NCBI RefSeq assembly: GCF_025639805.1
Contig: NZ_CP106735.1
Coordinates: 870,001-934,000 of the forward strand
Source of the DNA: Reichenbachiella carrageenanivorans
GTDB taxonomy: Bacteria; Bacteroidota; Bacteroidia; Cytophagales; Cyclobacteriaceae
Reading direction: 5' to 3'
DNA length: 64,000 nucleotides
Part shown: positions 1-9,295 of the stretch, in pieces
Numbering within the stretch: the first letter of the stretch is position 1
Layout of the letters: every line of letters starts with the position of its first letter
Translations under genes and position numbers: made by a program
The notes under the pieces: generated by a model
Told to the model about the DNA's origin: nothing
Seen by the model: the letters and a program-made list of their open reading frames with translations, nothing else
The model's database searches: none

Positions 1-1521
1 CCCTTTCTAATGAAAGGTATGGACATCGCAGTAGAACGACTGACCCAAGCCATCGTTAATGAAGAGAAGATACTGATCTATGGCGACTATGATGTAGATG
101 GCACAACTAGTGTCGCATTGGTTTACAACTTCCTAATGGAACTATCACCAAATGTCTTTACATATATCCCTGATCGATATACGGAAGGGTATGGTGTTTC
201 CCGAAAAGGAATACAATGGGCTATAGACCATAACGTCAACTTACTGATTACATTAGACTGCGGCATACGTGCGGTGGAAAATATTCAATTCGCCACTAAT
301 CATAATATCAACGTTATTATCTGCGATCACCATTTGCCTGGGGACGTGCTCCCTTCTGCCATTGCGATACTCGACCCTAAGCAATCTGATTGTACTTACC
401 CTTACGATGAATTGTCTGGCTGTGGCATCGGTTACAAACTGCTTGAGGCCTTTTCTATTCAAAATGGCATAGACCATAATAAACTGCTCAACTTACTCGA
501 TTTGGTAGCTGTGAGTATAGCATCAGACATAGTGCCTGTAACTGGAGAAAATAGACTGCTTGCTTGGTTTGGGATGAAGAAACTCAACAACTCTCCTCTG
601 CCTGGCTTTGCTGCACTTATAGAAAAAGCAGGTATGCGAACACCTCTAAGTATCTCTGACGTGGTGTTTGGTATAGGCCCTCGAATTAATGCTGCGGGAA
701 GAATAGGTCATGCAAAGACCGCCCTTGATCTGCTGACTCAGCCTACTAAAGAGGACGCTTATGTATTTGCTGAAAAGCTTAACTTAGAAAATCAAGAACG
801 TCGCAACTATGACGAGAGCATTACCACTACCGCTCTGGAAATGATCAAAGAAGATGGGCAAGTAGAAAAGAACAGTACTGTACTATATAAGAAAGACTGG
901 CATAAAGGAGTAATAGGGATTGTTGCCTCGCGATGCATCGAGCATTATTATAAACCTACTATTATAATGACTGAATCGAATGGACAAATCACTGGGTCTG
1001 CTCGGTCTGTAAACGGATTTGACATCTATCAAGCACTTGACAAGTGTAGGGGACATTTGATCCAATTTGGCGGACATAAGTATGCAGCTGGATTAACTAT
1101 GACTCCAGAGAAATTGAATGACTTCAAAATAGCATTTGAACATTCCGTTTCCGAGCTGATCGAAGAAAAACAAAAAACACCAATACTAGACATTGACTTA
1201 GAGATCGATTTGGAGGACATAGATTTCAAGTTGTTTAGTGTTTTAAAACAAATGGGACCCTTTGGTCCTAAAAACATGCAGCCTACCTTTTGTAGCAGAA
1301 ATGTAATTCTCAAAAAAGAGGCACGAGTATTGAAAGAGAAGCACCTTAAGCTCTTTGTCTCACAAGCTGGCACGACCAACAATTTTGATGCAATCGGTTT
1401 TGGTATGGGGCATTTTCACAATCAATTGGATACACCGTTTGACATTGTGTATACTTTAGAAGAAAATCACTACATGGGACAAACCACTTTGCAACTTATG
1501 CTAAAGGATATCAGGGTGTGA
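1..1521 (+). CDS. recJ: Single-stranded-DNA exonuclease RecJ (5' end outside window)
   Basis: RecJ degrades single-stranded DNA 5' to 3' in recombination and mismatch repair. The reading frame is open from base 1, and the first in-window Met (base 10) follows Pro-Phe-Leu, a stretch normally internal to RecJ. The true start is therefore upstream and roughly 60-70 residues are missing. Counting from that Met, the metal-binding motif YGDYDVDGTTS lies near residues 24-34, the DHH triad near 106-108 and the DHHA1 motif GGHKYAAG near 356-363. The C-terminal OB-like domain is complete to the stop. The gene is followed 59 bases later by lptB on the same strand. Family assignment is secure; only the start is unknown. 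Confidence 0.95.
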   Translation, partial: PFLMKGMDIAVERLTQAIVNEEKILIYGDYDVDGTTSVALVYNFLMELSPNVFTYIPDRYTEGYGVSRKGIQWAIDHNVNLLITLDCGIRAVENIQFATNHNINVIICDHHLPGDVLPSAIAILDPKQSDCTYPYDELSGCGIGYKLLEAFSIQNGIDHNKLLNLLDLVAVSIASDIVPVTGENRLLAWFGMKKLNNSPLPGFAALIEKAGMRTPLSISDVVFGIGPRINAAGRIGHAKTALDLLTQPTKEDAYVFAEKLNLENQERRNYDESITTTALEMIKEDGQVEKNSTVLYKKDWHKGVIGIVASRCIEHYYKPTIIMTESNGQITGSARSVNGFDIYQALDKCRGHLIQFGGHKYAAGLTMTPEKLNDFKIAFEHSVSELIEEKQKTPILDIDLEIDLEDIDFKLFSVLKQMGPFGPKNMQPTFCSRNVILKKEARVLKEKHLKLFVSQAGTTNNFDAIGFGMGHFHNQLDTPFDIVYTLEENHYMGQTTLQLMLKDIRV

Positions 1522-1580
1522 GATCAAGTAAATTGAATTATTATCGTTAAAATTGCTGAAAGCTAAAGTAAGGACATCAT

Positions 1581-2312
1581 ATGCAGTTGAGGGCAGAGAA
1601 TTTAGTTAAGAAATATAAGAGTAGAACAGTCGTAAAAGGGATTTCCGTGAAGGTAGATCAAGGCGAAATCGTAGGTCTACTAGGGCCTAATGGCGCAGGC
1701 AAAACGACAAGCTTTTATATGACCGTGGGTTTGATCAAACCTAACAGTGGACACATCTACCTGGATGACCAAGACATTACTGACCTACCGATGTATAAAA
1801 GATCCAAACTCGGTATCGGGTATTTGGCACAAGAAGCTTCTGTATTCAGAAAATTAACCGTTGAGGAAAATATTCTGGCTGTATTAGAAATGAAAAATTT
1901 CACCAAGCAAGAGCAAAAAGAAAAAGCAGAAGCGCTAATGGAAGAATTCAGTTTGACTCATGTGAGAAACAACTATGGCATCGCGCTCTCTGGGGGAGAA
2001 AGACGACGAACTGAAATAGCCCGAGCGCTAGCCATCGATCCCAATTTTGTACTGCTTGATGAGCCTTTTGCAGGAGTAGACCCAATAGCAGTTGAAGAAA
2101 TTCAGATGGTAGTAGCTCAGCTCAAAAACAAAAACATAGGCATCTTAATCACAGATCACAATGTGCAAGAAACCCTATCTATTACCGACCGAGCTTACCT
2201 GATGTTTGAAGGCCAACTGTTAAAATCTGGTACTGCCGAAGAACTAGCTGCTGATGAACAAGTTCGTCGCGTGTATCTAGGAAGACATTTTGAGTTGAAA
2301 AGAAAAATATAA
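1581..2312 (+). CDS. lptB: LPS export ABC transporter ATP-binding protein LptB
   Basis: This is the cytoplasmic ATPase that powers LptFG extraction of lipopolysaccharide from the inner membrane. The 243 residues are the usual LptB length. Walker A is GPNGAGKT (35-42), the ABC signature LSGGE is at 136-140, Walker B LLDEP is at 158-162, followed by a Gly-Val-Asp-Pro D-loop and the H-loop DHN. The signature continues Glu-Arg-Arg-Arg, as in LptB. The ATG is preceded by an AAGG stretch about 7 nt upstream, one of few SD-like sites here. The stop lies only 6 nt before the next gene, so the two are probably cotranscribed. The membrane partners LptF and LptG are not in the window. Confidence 0.95.
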   Translation: MQLRAENLVKKYKSRTVVKGISVKVDQGEIVGLLGPNGAGKTTSFYMTVGLIKPNSGHIYLDDQDITDLPMYKRSKLGIGYLAQEASVFRKLTVEENILAVLEMKNFTKQEQKEKAEALMEEFSLTHVRNNYGIALSGGERRRTEIARALAIDPNFVLLDEPFAGVDPIAVEEIQMVVAQLKNKNIGILITDHNVQETLSITDRAYLMFEGQLLKSGTAEELAADEQVRRVYLGRHFELKRKI

Positions 2313-2318
2313 GTCTGC

Positions 2319-3842
2319 GTGCCTCTTCTTAATTCCATCCTCACCTGGGTAATGAAAAAGCGAATCCATCAGATTGAGCTTTTTATGAAATATCCCCACG
2401 ACGTACAAAAAGAAATATTGACACGTCTACTCCATACAGCCAAAGACACTGAGTTTGGTAAAAAGTATGATTTTAAAAACATTAAAACTTACGAGCAGTA
2501 CAAGCAAACGGTGCCAGTACAAGCATACGAAGCCCTCTACCCATACATCGAACGTAGAATGAAAGGCGAACAAAAACTCATTTGGCCTTCAGATATTAAA
2601 TGGTTTGCCAAGTCTTCGGGGACTACCAATGCTCGAAGTAAGTTTATCCCCGTATCCACTGAGGCGTTGGAAGATTGTCATTTCAAAGGAGGAAAAGACC
2701 TGATCTCTATCTATGTCAACAATAACCCTGACACACAAATATTCTCTGGCAAGGGACTAGCCATTGGCGGCAGTCATCAACTCAATGAACTAGACCCGTC
2801 GATGGGTTCTCATTATGGTGATGTGTCGGCTGTGATTATGCAAAACCTCCCCATCTGGGCACAATTTATCCGCACACCATCTTTGGACGTGGCACTCATG
2901 GATAAATGGGAAGAAAAAATAGAAAAAATGGCGGAGTCTACTGCCAATGAGAATGTCACCAACATCTCTGGCGTACCCACTTGGACGATTCCTCTGATCA
3001 AAAGGATAAAAGAACTAAAAGGCACAGACAACATCTTGGATGTATGGCCCAACTTGGAAGTCTTCTTTCATGGTGCGGTGGCTTTTGGGCCGTATCGTTC
3101 ACTATTCAAAGAGCTGATCCCATCAGATCAGATGAAATATGTAGAAACCTATACCGCATCCGAAGGTTTTTTTGGCATTCAGGATCGATCGGATTCTGAC
3201 GAGCTTTTACTTATGCTCGATTATGGTATTTTTTATGAATTTATTCCTTACGATGAAATTCATAAAGAACACCCCAACACTGTGGGGCTCGATCAAGTAG
3301 AAATCGGCAAAATCTATGCAATGGTCATTAGCACCAATGCAGGGCTGTGGAGATATAGTATAGGAGACACCATCAAGTTTACTTCGATCAATCCCTTCAG
3401 AATCAAAATCGCTGGGCGTACTAAGCATTTCATCAACGCCTTTGGCGAGGAAATGGTCGTAGAAAATGCCGAAACAGCCATTACTCACGCTTGTGATACT
3501 ACAGGAGCAGTAATCGAAAACTTTACTGCAGCACCGGTGCACTTTACCGACAAAACCCGTGGTGGGCATGAATGGATCATTGAATTTCAGAAAAGTCCAG
3601 ACAGTTTAGACCGATTTGCCCTGATCCTCGATGAGAAACTCAGAGAGGTAAACTCTGACTACGACGCCAAACGTTACAAGGATATCGCACTCAAAATGCC
3701 CGTTCTACATGCCGCACAACCTGGCACATTCTATGAATGGATGAAAAAAAGAGGCAAGTTAGGTGGGCAAAACAAAGTACCAAGGCTTTCTAATACTCGA
3801 GAATACTTAGACGACATTTTAAAATTGATCAACGGAGAGTAA
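2319..3842 (+). CDS. GH3 auxin-responsive promoter family protein (acyl-adenylate-forming)
   Basis: This is a member of the GH3 family, best known from plant hormone amino-acid conjugating enzymes and also widespread in Bacteroidota, where the substrate is unknown. The 507 residues include SSGTTNARSKFIP near residue 95, the ATP-binding loop of the adenylate-forming ANL superfamily. Further GH3-like segments are YTASEGFFGIQ, YSIGDTIKF and IAGRTKHFINAFGEE, the last marking the start of the mobile C-terminal domain. It begins with GTG, 6 nt after the lptB stop, which argues for coupling to lptB. Cytoplasmic; there is no signal peptide. The family is clear, while the acyl substrate and acceptor cannot be read from the sequence. 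Confidence 0.9.
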   Translation: MPLLNSILTWVMKKRIHQIELFMKYPHDVQKEILTRLLHTAKDTEFGKKYDFKNIKTYEQYKQTVPVQAYEALYPYIERRMKGEQKLIWPSDIKWFAKSSGTTNARSKFIPVSTEALEDCHFKGGKDLISIYVNNNPDTQIFSGKGLAIGGSHQLNELDPSMGSHYGDVSAVIMQNLPIWAQFIRTPSLDVALMDKWEEKIEKMAESTANENVTNISGVPTWTIPLIKRIKELKGTDNILDVWPNLEVFFHGAVAFGPYRSLFKELIPSDQMKYVETYTASEGFFGIQDRSDSDELLLMLDYGIFYEFIPYDEIHKEHPNTVGLDQVEIGKIYAMVISTNAGLWRYSIGDTIKFTSINPFRIKIAGRTKHFINAFGEEMVVENAETAITHACDTTGAVIENFTAAPVHFTDKTRGGHEWIIEFQKSPDSLDRFALILDEKLREVNSDYDAKRYKDIALKMPVLHAAQPGTFYEWMKKRGKLGGQNKVPRLSNTREYLDDILKLINGE

Positions 3843-3852
3843 TCCAACACTA

Positions 3853-4479
3853 CTAGTGACGTAGTCGATAAGCTGCACTAAAGATAAACTGGTGGAAGTA
3901 TTCTGTATGAAACTGACAGTCGAAACCATGACCGGCCACTATCGCCCGTATGTCTTTGAGCTGGTTACTTTCTAGTTTTGTAGTTATTCTAAAAAACAAA
4001 TGCATCAGACGAGACAGCACGGCATGTTGTTTTCGACTGGGTAGTATCTGAAAATCAGCAAGTAGTAAAATAGCGCTCGATTTCATCAATTTAGAAATAT
4101 GACTCAAATGGTAAGTTAAGCTATGGTCGTTGAACAAATCCAAAAAATAAAAACAGCAGACACAATCGTAAGTGGCATGAGTCTCAAAGTGTTGAAACTT
4201 CTCTTCACAATAATTAATCTTCAATAGAGATCCGCTAACCACTCGCCGCTGGGCCTTTTTCATCATTTGACGAGATGGCTCTATAAAATCCACTGTCAAA
4301 GGGATTTTCAAATGATCCATAGCAACAAGTACTTGCCCAGCACCTCCCCCAAGAATCAATACACGATCCTCCGCTTTCAATAGATGTAAAAAATGTTTTT
4401 GAGAATGAAGTATTCTTCCTCCAAAGATCACATGAGCTAGCGTGTCATAAAACCAAGCGATACGATTGTAATTGTTCAA
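3853..4479 (-). CDS. Class I SAM-dependent methyltransferase
   Basis: A Rossmann-fold methyltransferase of about 208 residues. The glycine-rich SAM-binding loop reads LILGGGAGQVLV, followed by an acidic residue at the end of strand 2 in DFIEPS. I place the start at a TTG at 4479 (reading NNYNRIAWFYD after the start). It overlaps the stop of the upstream UbiA-like gene as TTGA, suggesting translational coupling. The frame stays open to an ATG at 4566, but that start would overlap the upstream gene by 91 bases and add an unconserved Arg/Cys-rich leader. The substrate is unknown. The overlap with the prenyltransferase suggests both act on one lipid or quinone-like molecule, which is inference. 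Confidence 0.75.
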   Translation of the reverse strand: MNNYNRIAWFYDTLAHVIFGGRILHSQKHFLHLLKAEDRVLILGGGAGQVLVAMDHLKIPLTVDFIEPSRQMMKKAQRRVVSGSLLKINYCEEKFQHFETHATYDCVCCFYFLDLFNDHSLTYHLSHISKLMKSSAILLLADFQILPSRKQHAVLSRLMHLFFRITTKLESNQLKDIRAIVAGHGFDCQFHTEYFHQFIFSAAYRLRH

Positions 4480-5306
4480 AACAGATAAATCAATCCAGGA
4501 AACAAAAAGACAACATCGCCTATCCAACGAAACCGCTCTTGCTGCTTGAACCACTCTGGGAACCAATAAATAGCAGCCAACAAACCTGACATCATTACAA
4601 AAATGTATTGTAAAACAAGTTCACTTTCCTTTGAATGAAGGAAAAAGGAAGTCACAATCAACACACCTAACACCACAATCATCCAGCGCAGATGACTCAG
4701 GGTACGTGCTGCGCCAAAATGCGTAGCCCAAGATCTGTGGCCATCCTGCGTATCGTATGCTACTTCATAATAAGAAAACAAGAGCAAATTGATCGCAGCC
4801 ATCAAAACCGTCTGACTAAAAAATAAAACAAGAGAAGAATCGATATGGCTACCTAAAGAAAAAGTACCTAAATATATCCCACAAGCATATAACACGGCTA
4901 TAAATATTTCTTTGGCAAAGTAAATCTTGAACAACCAAATAGAGAGAAAATACAACCCAACCAATCCCAACAAAACACAACCATAAATCAATGTGCTATG
5001 GGGAATAAAAAACAATAACCGCAAACCTAAGCCTGCGACAAGAAGGAATAGAACAAAAATGGGACGGCGATACTTTCTATGAAAAACATGGCGCTCCATA
5101 CTCGGATCCCGATCTCTACTATTGCCATCTATCAAGTGATCGAGTGTGTATATGAGCCAAATACAACAGGCCAAAGCTACAGGGATACTAACGGGTAATT
5201 CTACCTGAGCCACTTTGGCCATCGAACATGTAAAAATGACTCCTCCTACCACCACATCGAGCGATAGCCAGCGTATTACAGATAATATGTGTTTGAGAAA
5301 AGTCAC
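4476..5306 (-). CDS. UbiA-like prenyltransferase family membrane protein
   Basis: A polytopic membrane protein of 276 residues with about eight hydrophobic segments, resembling UbiA-superfamily intramembrane prenyltransferases that join a polyprenyl chain to an aromatic or other acceptor. The first Asp-rich region reads YTLDHLIDGNSRDRD. The second conserved acidic region is degenerate, reading YYEVAYDTQDGHRS. It overlaps the downstream methyltransferase by 4 bases and is separated from the ATP synthase operon by a strong terminator. A second UbiA-like gene is found at 52179-53042. The degenerate second motif leaves open whether it is catalytically active, and neither substrate nor product can be deduced. 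Confidence 0.75.
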   Translation of the reverse strand: MTFLKHILSVIRWLSLDVVVGGVIFTCSMAKVAQVELPVSIPVALACCIWLIYTLDHLIDGNSRDRDPSMERHVFHRKYRRPIFVLFLLVAGLGLRLLFFIPHSTLIYGCVLLGLVGLYFLSIWLFKIYFAKEIFIAVLYACGIYLGTFSLGSHIDSSLVLFFSQTVLMAAINLLLFSYYEVAYDTQDGHRSWATHFGAARTLSHLRWMIVVLGVLIVTSFFLHSKESELVLQYIFVMMSGLLAAIYWFPEWFKQQERFRWIGDVVFLFPGLIYLF

Positions 5307-5321
5307 AATTCAATCTAAAAC

Positions 5322-5354
5322 AAAAAAGGCTGAACTTAATAAAGCTCAGCCTTT
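5322..5354 (-). terminator. Rho-independent terminator of the atp operon
   Basis: Read on the minus strand, a perfect 9-bp stem AAAGGCTGA / TCAGCCTTT encloses a 12-nt loop, with a further 3 bp possible inside it, and is followed by a run of six T. It lies 20 nt past the atpG stop and before the UbiA-like gene, so it should end the long ATP synthase transcript. Confidence 0.88.
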
Positions 5355-5374
5355 CGATCGTATTTTATATTCCA

Positions 5375-6277
5375 TTATCCATCACTGGCCAATGCTTCTG
5401 CACCACCCACGATTTCAAGAATTTCTTTAGTAATTGCTGCCTGACGAGTCCTGTTATAGGCCAGTTTCAAGGCTTTCAACATTTCACCTGCATTATCAGT
5501 AGCTTGATCCATCGCAGTCATACGTGCACCATGCTCAGAAGCGTTAGATTCTAAAGCGGCTTTATAAAACTGCACCTTCAATGATTTCGGAACTAACTCC
5601 TCCAACATGAATTCTTTTGATGGCTGATAAATATACTCTTGAGTAGTAAATGAAAATGTAGTAGTCTCTTCTTCTGGCTGCTCCAAAGTCGCCACTGGCA
5701 AAAATTGCTCTACCTGCAACACTTGAGTTGCTACGTTTTTGAACTCATTATATACCAATTCAACTCTGTCGTATTTTCCGTCTACAAACGACTTCATCAC
5801 CTCTTCGGCTGTGCCTTTTGCCTCTTCAAAGGAAAGGTTTGAAAACAAGCCGTAATATTTGTCGATCACTTGATAATCTCTCTTAGAGAAATACTCAAAC
5901 GATTTTTTACCTAAAGGCAAAATATGCAAGCCACCATCCTGCTCAACATCGGCATACTTTTCTTTGATCAAAGCCACTGTTGCTTTAAACACGTTATTGT
6001 TGAACGCGCCACAAAGTCCTCTGTCCGAAGAGATGACCACAAGAAGTACATTGTTTACTTCTCGTTCTTGACCGTAGATGTTTTCAGCATTATCGTCCAT
6101 TCCCGCAGACACATTCTGCAATAGCCCAGTGAGCTTTTGCGAATAGGGTCTCATCTGAGTAATCTTGTCTTGCGCTCTTTTCAACTTGGCCGCCGCTACC
6201 ATTTTCATGGCGCTAGTGATCTGTTGTGTAGAGGTGACAGACGATATTCTGTTTTTTACTTCTTTTAAATTAGCCAT
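5375..6277 (-). CDS. atpG: F1 ATP synthase subunit gamma
   Basis: The gamma subunit is the central rotor shaft of F1, coupling c-ring rotation to catalysis. The 300 residues match the family length. The N-terminal helix begins MANLKEVKNRISSV, with the MKMVAAAKLKRAQ segment typical of gamma, and the C-terminal helix carries ARMTAMDQATDNA and NRTRQAAITKEI, which pair with the N-terminal helix to form the coiled coil. It is the last gene of the minus-strand run, 9 nt after atpA, and is followed by a strong terminator. In many bacteria atpD and atpC come next, but here they are absent and must be encoded elsewhere. Confidence 0.97.
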   Translation of the reverse strand: MANLKEVKNRISSVTSTQQITSAMKMVAAAKLKRAQDKITQMRPYSQKLTGLLQNVSAGMDDNAENIYGQEREVNNVLLVVISSDRGLCGAFNNNVFKATVALIKEKYADVEQDGGLHILPLGKKSFEYFSKRDYQVIDKYYGLFSNLSFEEAKGTAEEVMKSFVDGKYDRVELVYNEFKNVATQVLQVEQFLPVATLEQPEEETTTFSFTTQEYIYQPSKEFMLEELVPKSLKVQFYKAALESNASEHGARMTAMDQATDNAGEMLKALKLAYNRTRQAAITKEILEIVGGAEALASDG

Positions 6278-6286
6278 TGCAGCTTA

Positions 6287-7867
6287 TTAGTTTTCAAATC
6301 TTGTAGCTACTTCTTTCGCTACTTCGCCCAATTTAGTAGTTGTATCATCGTCAAACTTGCCAGCGCCTAATGCAGACAAAATATCGGCATGCTGCGTTCT
6401 CAGTACGGTCACAAACTCTGACTGGTAAGCTCTCGCTTTATCCACAGGAACTTTATCCATAAACCCTTTAGTAGAAGCATAAATAGTAGCTACCTGCTCA
6501 CCTACCGGAATAGGAGAGTACTGGGCTTGCTTCAATATTTCTTGGTTTTTCTGCCCTCTTGAGATAACAAGTCTTGTTGCATTGTCAAGATCAGAACCAA
6601 ACTTAGCGAAAGCTTCAAGTTCTCTAAATTGTGCTTGATCCAATTTCAAAGTACCTGCTACCTTCTTCATTGACTTGATCTGAGCAGAACCTCCTACCCT
6701 AGACACAGAGATACCTACGTTAATCGCAGGTCTGATACCTGAGTTGAACAAGTTAGTTTCCAAGAAGATCTGACCGTCCGTAATAGAAATCACGTTAGTC
6801 GGGATATAGGCAGAAACGTCTCCCGCTTGAGTTTCGATAATTGGAAGTGCTGTCAACGACCCACCACCTTTTACTTTACCTTTCAATGACTCAGGCAAGT
6901 CATTCATATCTTGTGCTATCTCATCATTTTCGTTGACTTTAGCCGCTCTTTCTAGCAATCTTGAGTGAAGGTAGAATACATCACCAGGGTATGCTTCACG
7001 TCCTGGAGGTCTTCTCAATAGAAGAGACACTTCACGGTAAGCTACAGCTTGCTTAGACAAGTCATCATAAACTACAAGCGCAGGTCTACCCGTATCTCTG
7101 AAATACTCACCCACGGCTGCACCAGTAAATGGAGCAAAGAACTGCATAGGGGCAGGGTCAGCTGCAGATGCAGATACAATCACGGTATATGCCATTGCGC
7201 CTGCTTTTTCCAAAGCGGCATAAATACCAGCTACAGTAGATGCTTTTTGTCCTACAGCAACGTAGATACAAAATACAGGCTCTCCTTTTTCGTAAAATTC
7301 TTTTTGGTTGATAATGGTATCGATCGCTACAGCTGTCTTACCTGTCTGACGGTCACCAATGATCAATTCTCTTTGTCCTCTACCAATTGGAATCATAGAG
7401 TCAATAGATGTAATACCCGTCTGTAGCGGTTCTGCTACTGGCTGTCTGTAAATTACACCTGGTGCCTTACGCTCCAATGGCATATCGAAAAGCTCGCCAG
7501 AAACTGGGCCTTTACCATCGATAGGATTACCCAAGGTATCAATTACTCTACCGCATAAGCCGTCGCCAGCTTTAATAGAAGCAATCTGTTTAGTTCTTTT
7601 AACGGTATCACCTTCTTTCACACCAGAAGATTCTCCAAGCAATACAGCTCCTACGTTGTCTTCTTCAAGGTTCAAAACCATGGCTTTCAAGCCATTTTCA
7701 AACTCCAAAAGCTCACCTGACTGTGCCTGAGTCAAGCCATAGATTCTGGCTACGCCATCACCTACTTGTAGTACTGTACCTATTTCTTCTAATTCAGCCT
7801 CTGTTCTGAAGTTCGAGAGTTGCTCTCTCAATATCGATGAAACTTCATCTGGTCTTACATCTGCCAT
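6287..7867 (-). CDS. atpA: F1 ATP synthase subunit alpha
   Basis: The alpha subunit forms the non-catalytic nucleotide-binding sites of the F1 hexamer. The 526 residues match the family length. The Walker A loop GDRQTGKT is at 171-178 and the segment [15 protein letters not shown], including the DDLSK motif, lies near 267-281. The alpha signature region [17 protein letters not shown] is intact. The N-terminal helix [17 protein letters not shown] binds the delta subunit. It follows atpH by 56 nt, a gap containing a 16-nt palindrome, and is 9 nt from atpG. Confidence 0.98.
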   Translation of the reverse strand: MADVRPDEVSSILREQLSNFRTEAELEEIGTVLQVGDGVARIYGLTQAQSGELLEFENGLKAMVLNLEEDNVGAVLLGESSGVKEGDTVKRTKQIASIKAGDGLCGRVIDTLGNPIDGKGPVSGELFDMPLERKAPGVIYRQPVAEPLQTGITSIDSMIPIGRGQRELIIGDRQTGKTAVAIDTIINQKEFYEKGEPVFCIYVAVGQKASTVAGIYAALEKAGAMAYTVIVSASAADPAPMQFFAPFTGAAVGEYFRDTGRPALVVYDDLSKQAVAYREVSLLLRRPPGREAYPGDVFYLHSRLLERAAKVNENDEIAQDMNDLPESLKGKVKGGGSLTALPIIETQAGDVSAYIPTNVISITDGQIFLETNLFNSGIRPAINVGISVSRVGGSAQIKSMKKVAGTLKLDQAQFRELEAFAKFGSDLDNATRLVISRGQKNQEILKQAQYSPIPVGEQVATIYASTKGFMDKVPVDKARAYQSEFVTVLRTQHADILSALGAGKFDDDTTTKLGEVAKEVATRFEN

Positions 7868-7908
7868 TACTGTAGTTAATTTTAGATCTTTTAATTTCTT
7901 TATAGCGT

Positions 7909-7924
7909 ATCACCAGCTGGTGAT
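7909..7924. repeat. Perfect 16-nt palindrome between atpH and atpA
   Basis: ATCACCAGCTGGTGAT reads identically on both strands and touches the atpH stop codon. In the mRNA it could fold as a 6-bp stem with an AGCT loop. No T-run follows, so it is not a standard terminator. It may affect mRNA processing or stability between the two cistrons. Confidence 0.5.
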
Positions 7925-8481
7925 TACATTTTACTCACATAGCCTTTATCTACAAACTGAAATCTTAATTCTTTCAATTTGCCGCTTACGCTATCATCTA
8001 TTTGTTTATCACCTATTTTTAATACGAATCCACCAATCAACTCTGGATTGGTTTTTTCTGTGAGCACCACTTCTTGATTTGTGATTTTCTTCACAATGGC
8101 GCTTATTTCTTTTCTCACCTCTTCTGATATTGGATTCACCGTAGTGATGGTGCTTTCGACTATACCTTTGAAAAGGTTATATTGTGATTTGAATGCAGCT
8201 GCCACTTCTGGCAAATACATTTCTCTATTCTTCTTCGCTAGGATATCAAAAATGGCCATCGTCATATCATTGACCTTCCCATTAAAAACTTCCTTGAGGA
8301 TAGATAGCTTCTTGTAATGAGCAATGACGGGGCTTTTCAATAGCAAAACCAAATCGCTGTTATTCTTGCATACATCTGTAAATGTATACATGTCGGCATT
8401 CACTTCATCCAAGCACTTCTTTTCTACCGCTAGTTCAAGGAGCGATTTTGCGTATCTGGAGGCTATCCTAAATTCTGACAT
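7924..8481 (-). CDS. atpH: F1 ATP synthase subunit delta
   Basis: Delta is the peripheral-stalk protein that links the top of F1 to subunit b. The 185 residues start MSEFRIASRYAKSLLELA, the conserved N-terminal helix of delta/OSCP. The C-terminal region has the family motif NPELIGGFVLKIGDKQIDDS. It lies one base after the atpF stop and ahead of atpA, the normal F-H-A order. The sequence is well conserved only at the two ends, as expected for this subunit. Confidence 0.95.
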   Translation of the reverse strand: MSEFRIASRYAKSLLELAVEKKCLDEVNADMYTFTDVCKNNSDLVLLLKSPVIAHYKKLSILKEVFNGKVNDMTMAIFDILAKKNREMYLPEVAAAFKSQYNLFKGIVESTITTVNPISEEVRKEISAIVKKITNQEVVLTEKTNPELIGGFVLKIGDKQIDDSVSGKLKELRFQFVDKGYVSKM

Positions 8482-8482
8482 A

Positions 8483-8977
8483 CTAGTTTACTTTTATGTC
8501 TTTTATTAAATCTTTCACTAAAGCTTCTTGTGCTTTTTTGTCAGCCAAGCTGTTTTTCAAGACTTTTTCAGCAATGTCTAACGACAAGTTGGCCACGAGA
8601 TTTTTCACGTCAGCTAGAGCGGCATTTTTTTCCGTATTGATGACGGCCTTTGCCTCTTCTATCATTTTAGCTGTGATCTTAGATGTTTCTTCTTTAGCGT
8701 CCTCCTTTATTTTGGCGGCCACTACAGCGGCATCACTGATCATTTTGTCTCTTTCAATGCGAGCCTCTTGAAGCAAGTATTCGTTGTCTTGCTTAAGCTC
8801 TTCTATTTTCTTTTTAGCATTTTCTGCAGCGTCCAAAGAATCCTGAATAAAAGACTCTCTTGTTCTCAACGCATCAGTGATTGGCTTCCATACAAATCCA
8901 GCCAAGATGCCAAATACTGCTAGGAATACTACTGTCTGCCAAAAAATAAGACCTATACCTGGGGTAACTAGTTCCAC
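8483..8977 (-). CDS. atpF: F0 ATP synthase subunit b
   Basis: Subunit b is the peripheral stalk anchored in the membrane. The 164 residues contain one N-terminal transmembrane helix (about 8-27), followed by WKPITDALRTRE, the conserved membrane-proximal segment. The rest is a long charged helix rich in Ala, Lys and Glu (about 40-160) that dimerises and reaches delta. There is only one b gene and no b' copy in the window. It follows atpE after a 78-nt gap that holds a terminator-like hairpin, and its stop is one base before atpH. Confidence 0.95.
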   Translation of the reverse strand: MELVTPGIGLIFWQTVVFLAVFGILAGFVWKPITDALRTRESFIQDSLDAAENAKKKIEELKQDNEYLLQEARIERDKMISDAAVVAAKIKEDAKEETSKITAKMIEEAKAVINTEKNAALADVKNLVANLSLDIAEKVLKNSLADKKAQEALVKDLIKDIKVN

Positions 8978-8996
8978 TTTATATTTTTTTAAATAA

Positions 8997-9045
8997 TTAA
9001 AAAAGAAGACCTGGCCCTGATGCCTAATGCAAACAGAGCCGGGTC
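8997..9045 (-). terminator. Terminator-like hairpin between atpE and atpF
   Basis: On the minus strand, GACCCGGCTCTG pairs with CAGGGCCAGGTC (one C-A mismatch and one G-T pair in 12) around a 14-nt loop. TTCTTTTTTAA follows. This GC-rich hairpin plus T-run lies inside the operon, 11 nt past the atpE stop and 31 nt before the atpF start. It could act as a partial terminator or 3' stabiliser that raises atpE output over the downstream genes. Confidence 0.65.
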
Positions 9046-9055
9046 AAGAAATAAA

Positions 9056-9265
<210 letters not shown>

Positions 9266-9295
9266 TTAATTTATATGGTTAAAAAAAATAATTTC

